NCBI GenBank assembly: GCA_937927415.1
Contig: CALBDS010000025.1
Span: 1-54,250, forward strand
Source: an uncultured Rhodospirillaceae bacterium
GTDB taxonomy: Bacteria > Pseudomonadota > Alphaproteobacteria > Azospirillales > Azospirillaceae
Length of the DNA stretch: 54,250 nucleotides
Direction of reading: 5' to 3'
A program made the position numbers and the translations under genes. Every line of letters begins with the position of its first letter. The stretch's first letter is position 1. Below the pieces are notes generated by a model that had not been told where the DNA came from, did no database searches, and was given only the letters and a program-made list of their open reading frames with translations. This document shows, in pieces, positions 53,316 to 54,250 of this stretch.

Positions 53316-54153
53316 GACCACCCGCAACGTCGGCCTGTTCCGCACCGCCATGGAATCCACCGCCCGCGATGCGCTGTTCGGCACGGCGTCGGATTTTCCC
53401 CGGCTGATCGAAATCGATCTGGGCCGCATCCACCCCAACCCCAACCAGCCGCGTCGCTTCTTCGACCCCGACGACATGGAATCGCTGGCCCAGTCCATCG
53501 AACGGCACGGGCTGAAGCAGCCGATCCTGGTCCATGAATACGCCAAGGGCGAATACACCCTGGTGGCCGGCGAGCGCCGCTTCCGCGCCCACGAGATGCT
53601 GGGCCGCGACACCATCTTCGCCATTGTCACGTCGGGCGACACCGACGAACTGGCGCTGGTGGAAAACGTCCAGCGGGTGGACCTGTCGGCCCTGGAACTG
53701 TCGCAGGCGCTGGCCCGCCTGATCGACCGCCACAATTACACGCAAGAGGAGTTGGGCGGGATCATCGGCAAGAGTCAGAGCTATGTCAGCCACACGCTGC
53801 GCCTGAACACCCTGCCCGAGCGGATCAAGCGGGAGTATGCGACGTCACATAGGGACGTCTCACGCTCTGTTCTGGTGGAAATCGCCTGGGTGAAGGACGA
53901 GGCGGACCAGCTTGCCCTGTGGGACCGGGTGAAGAAGGGTGCCGGCACGGTCAAGGACGCCCGCGCCGGCAAGGCCCAGACCGCCCCCCCGGCCCCCCCG
54001 TCTCCGGTTGCCCGCCTGATGACCTCGGTCAAGCGTCTGGGCAAGCAGGTTGGCGATGCACTCCCCCATCGCGACACCCTAGGCCCCGAGGAACGCGAAG
54101 CCCTGCGCACCCTCCACCGCCAACTGACCGACCTTTTGGGCGATACCCCTTAA
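53302..54153 (+). CDS. parB: ParB partition protein
   Basis: A 283-residue CTP-dependent centromere-binding protein. The N-terminal domain has NPNQPRRFFDPDDMESLAQS, LVAGERRFRAHEML and LALVENVQRVDLSALE (ParB boxes). The helix-turn-helix is YTQEELGGIIGKSQSYVSHT. A Pro-rich linker leads to a C-terminal dimerisation region. AAGGA lies before the ATG. No exact copy of the common alphaproteobacterial parS palindrome was seen nearby, so the centromere of this replicon is either diverged or outside the window. Confidence 0.95.
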   Translation: MTKPKTTRNVGLFRTAMESTARDALFGTASDFPRLIEIDLGRIHPNPNQPRRFFDPDDMESLAQSIERHGLKQPILVHEYAKGEYTLVAGERRFRAHEMLGRDTIFAIVTSGDTDELALVENVQRVDLSALELSQALARLIDRHNYTQEELGGIIGKSQSYVSHTLRLNTLPERIKREYATSHRDVSRSVLVEIAWVKDEADQLALWDRVKKGAGTVKDARAGKAQTAPPAPPSPVARLMTSVKRLGKQVGDALPHRDTLGPEEREALRTLHRQLTDLLGDTP

Positions 54154-54169
54154 TAAAATAAGCAGAGGT

Positions 54170-54188
54170 TTGGAGGCGCAGCCTCCAA
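54170..54188. terminator. Hairpin after parB
   Basis: TTGGAGGC/GCCTCCAA forms an 8-bp stem with a 3-base loop, 17 bases past the parB stop. No T-run follows. The last 60 bases of the window are GC-rich with no recognised feature. Confidence 0.5.
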
Positions 54189-54250
54189 GCGGGGTCGGGG
54201 CTACCGCCCCATAGGCGCTAGGATAAGGGTGGACGAGAGGAATCTCGGTG

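Noticed and set aside
1..54250. tRNA genes
   Set aside because: No cloverleaf with a TTCRA T-arm and matching acceptor stem was found in the intergenic regions that I read; a covariance-model search would be decisive.

Overview
The window is GC-rich, densely coded DNA from an alphaproteobacterium, most likely Rhodospirillales and close to Azospirillum. The support is gene content rather than a phylogeny. There are two chemoreceptors that end in PilZ domains (a layout known from Azospirillum Tlp1 and Aer), a divK-pleD pair, EipB, DUF3422 and DUF1491 proteins, a SUV3-like helicase, and a RepA_C-type plasmid initiator next to parAB. The same molecule carries aspS, rnd, dnaE and what looks like the 5' leader of an rRNA operon running off the left edge. 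Core genes together with a plasmid-type origin suggest a chromid, or a chromosome carrying an integrated replicon.

Layout. 0-6.3 kb: rRNA-operon promoters on the minus strand, a divergent MarR regulator, the sulfate ABC operon (sbp-cysT-cysW-cysA), and a conserved hypothetical gene split by one in-frame amber codon. 6.3-7.55 kb: an AT-rich leader and a small orphan CRISPR array with type I-E-like repeats; its fifth repeat is split by a 217-bp palindromic element and its last two repeats are decayed. 7.6-24 kb: dnaE with a translationally coupled partner, three membrane or receptor genes, tldD, hemerythrin, pncA, an Aer-like receptor with PilZ, two small exported proteins and a DsbA-family protein.

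24-26.3 kb: a cluster of DnaA boxes, a small ribbon-helix-helix-like protein, gpmA, a RepL-like winged-helix protein and an unknown partner. 26.3-31 kb: an exopolysaccharide block (WecG-type glycosyltransferase, Wzc-type tyrosine autokinase, GH10 glycosidase). 31-45.6 kb: SUV3-like helicase, a degenerate EAL-like protein, rnd, aspS, EipB, a 2-hydroxyacid dehydrogenase, a diguanylate cyclase behind a sigma-54 promoter, an isochorismatase-fold hydrolase, DNA polymerase IV and divK-pleD. 45.6-49.6 kb: molbindin, a lytic transglycosylase and a second receptor with PilZ. 49.6-54.2 kb: a hemerythrin gene and the replication/partition module, with about a dozen copies of a 13-16 bp iteron around repA, then parA and parB.

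Two themes link the genes. The first is cyclic-di-GMP and motility control: PleD and a second GGDEF protein as probable makers, two PilZ receptors as probable readers, a degenerate EAL protein and DivK. The second is replication control: a RepA/iteron/ParAB module at one end, a DnaA-box/RepL-like region in the middle, and genes for the replicative and a translesion polymerase.
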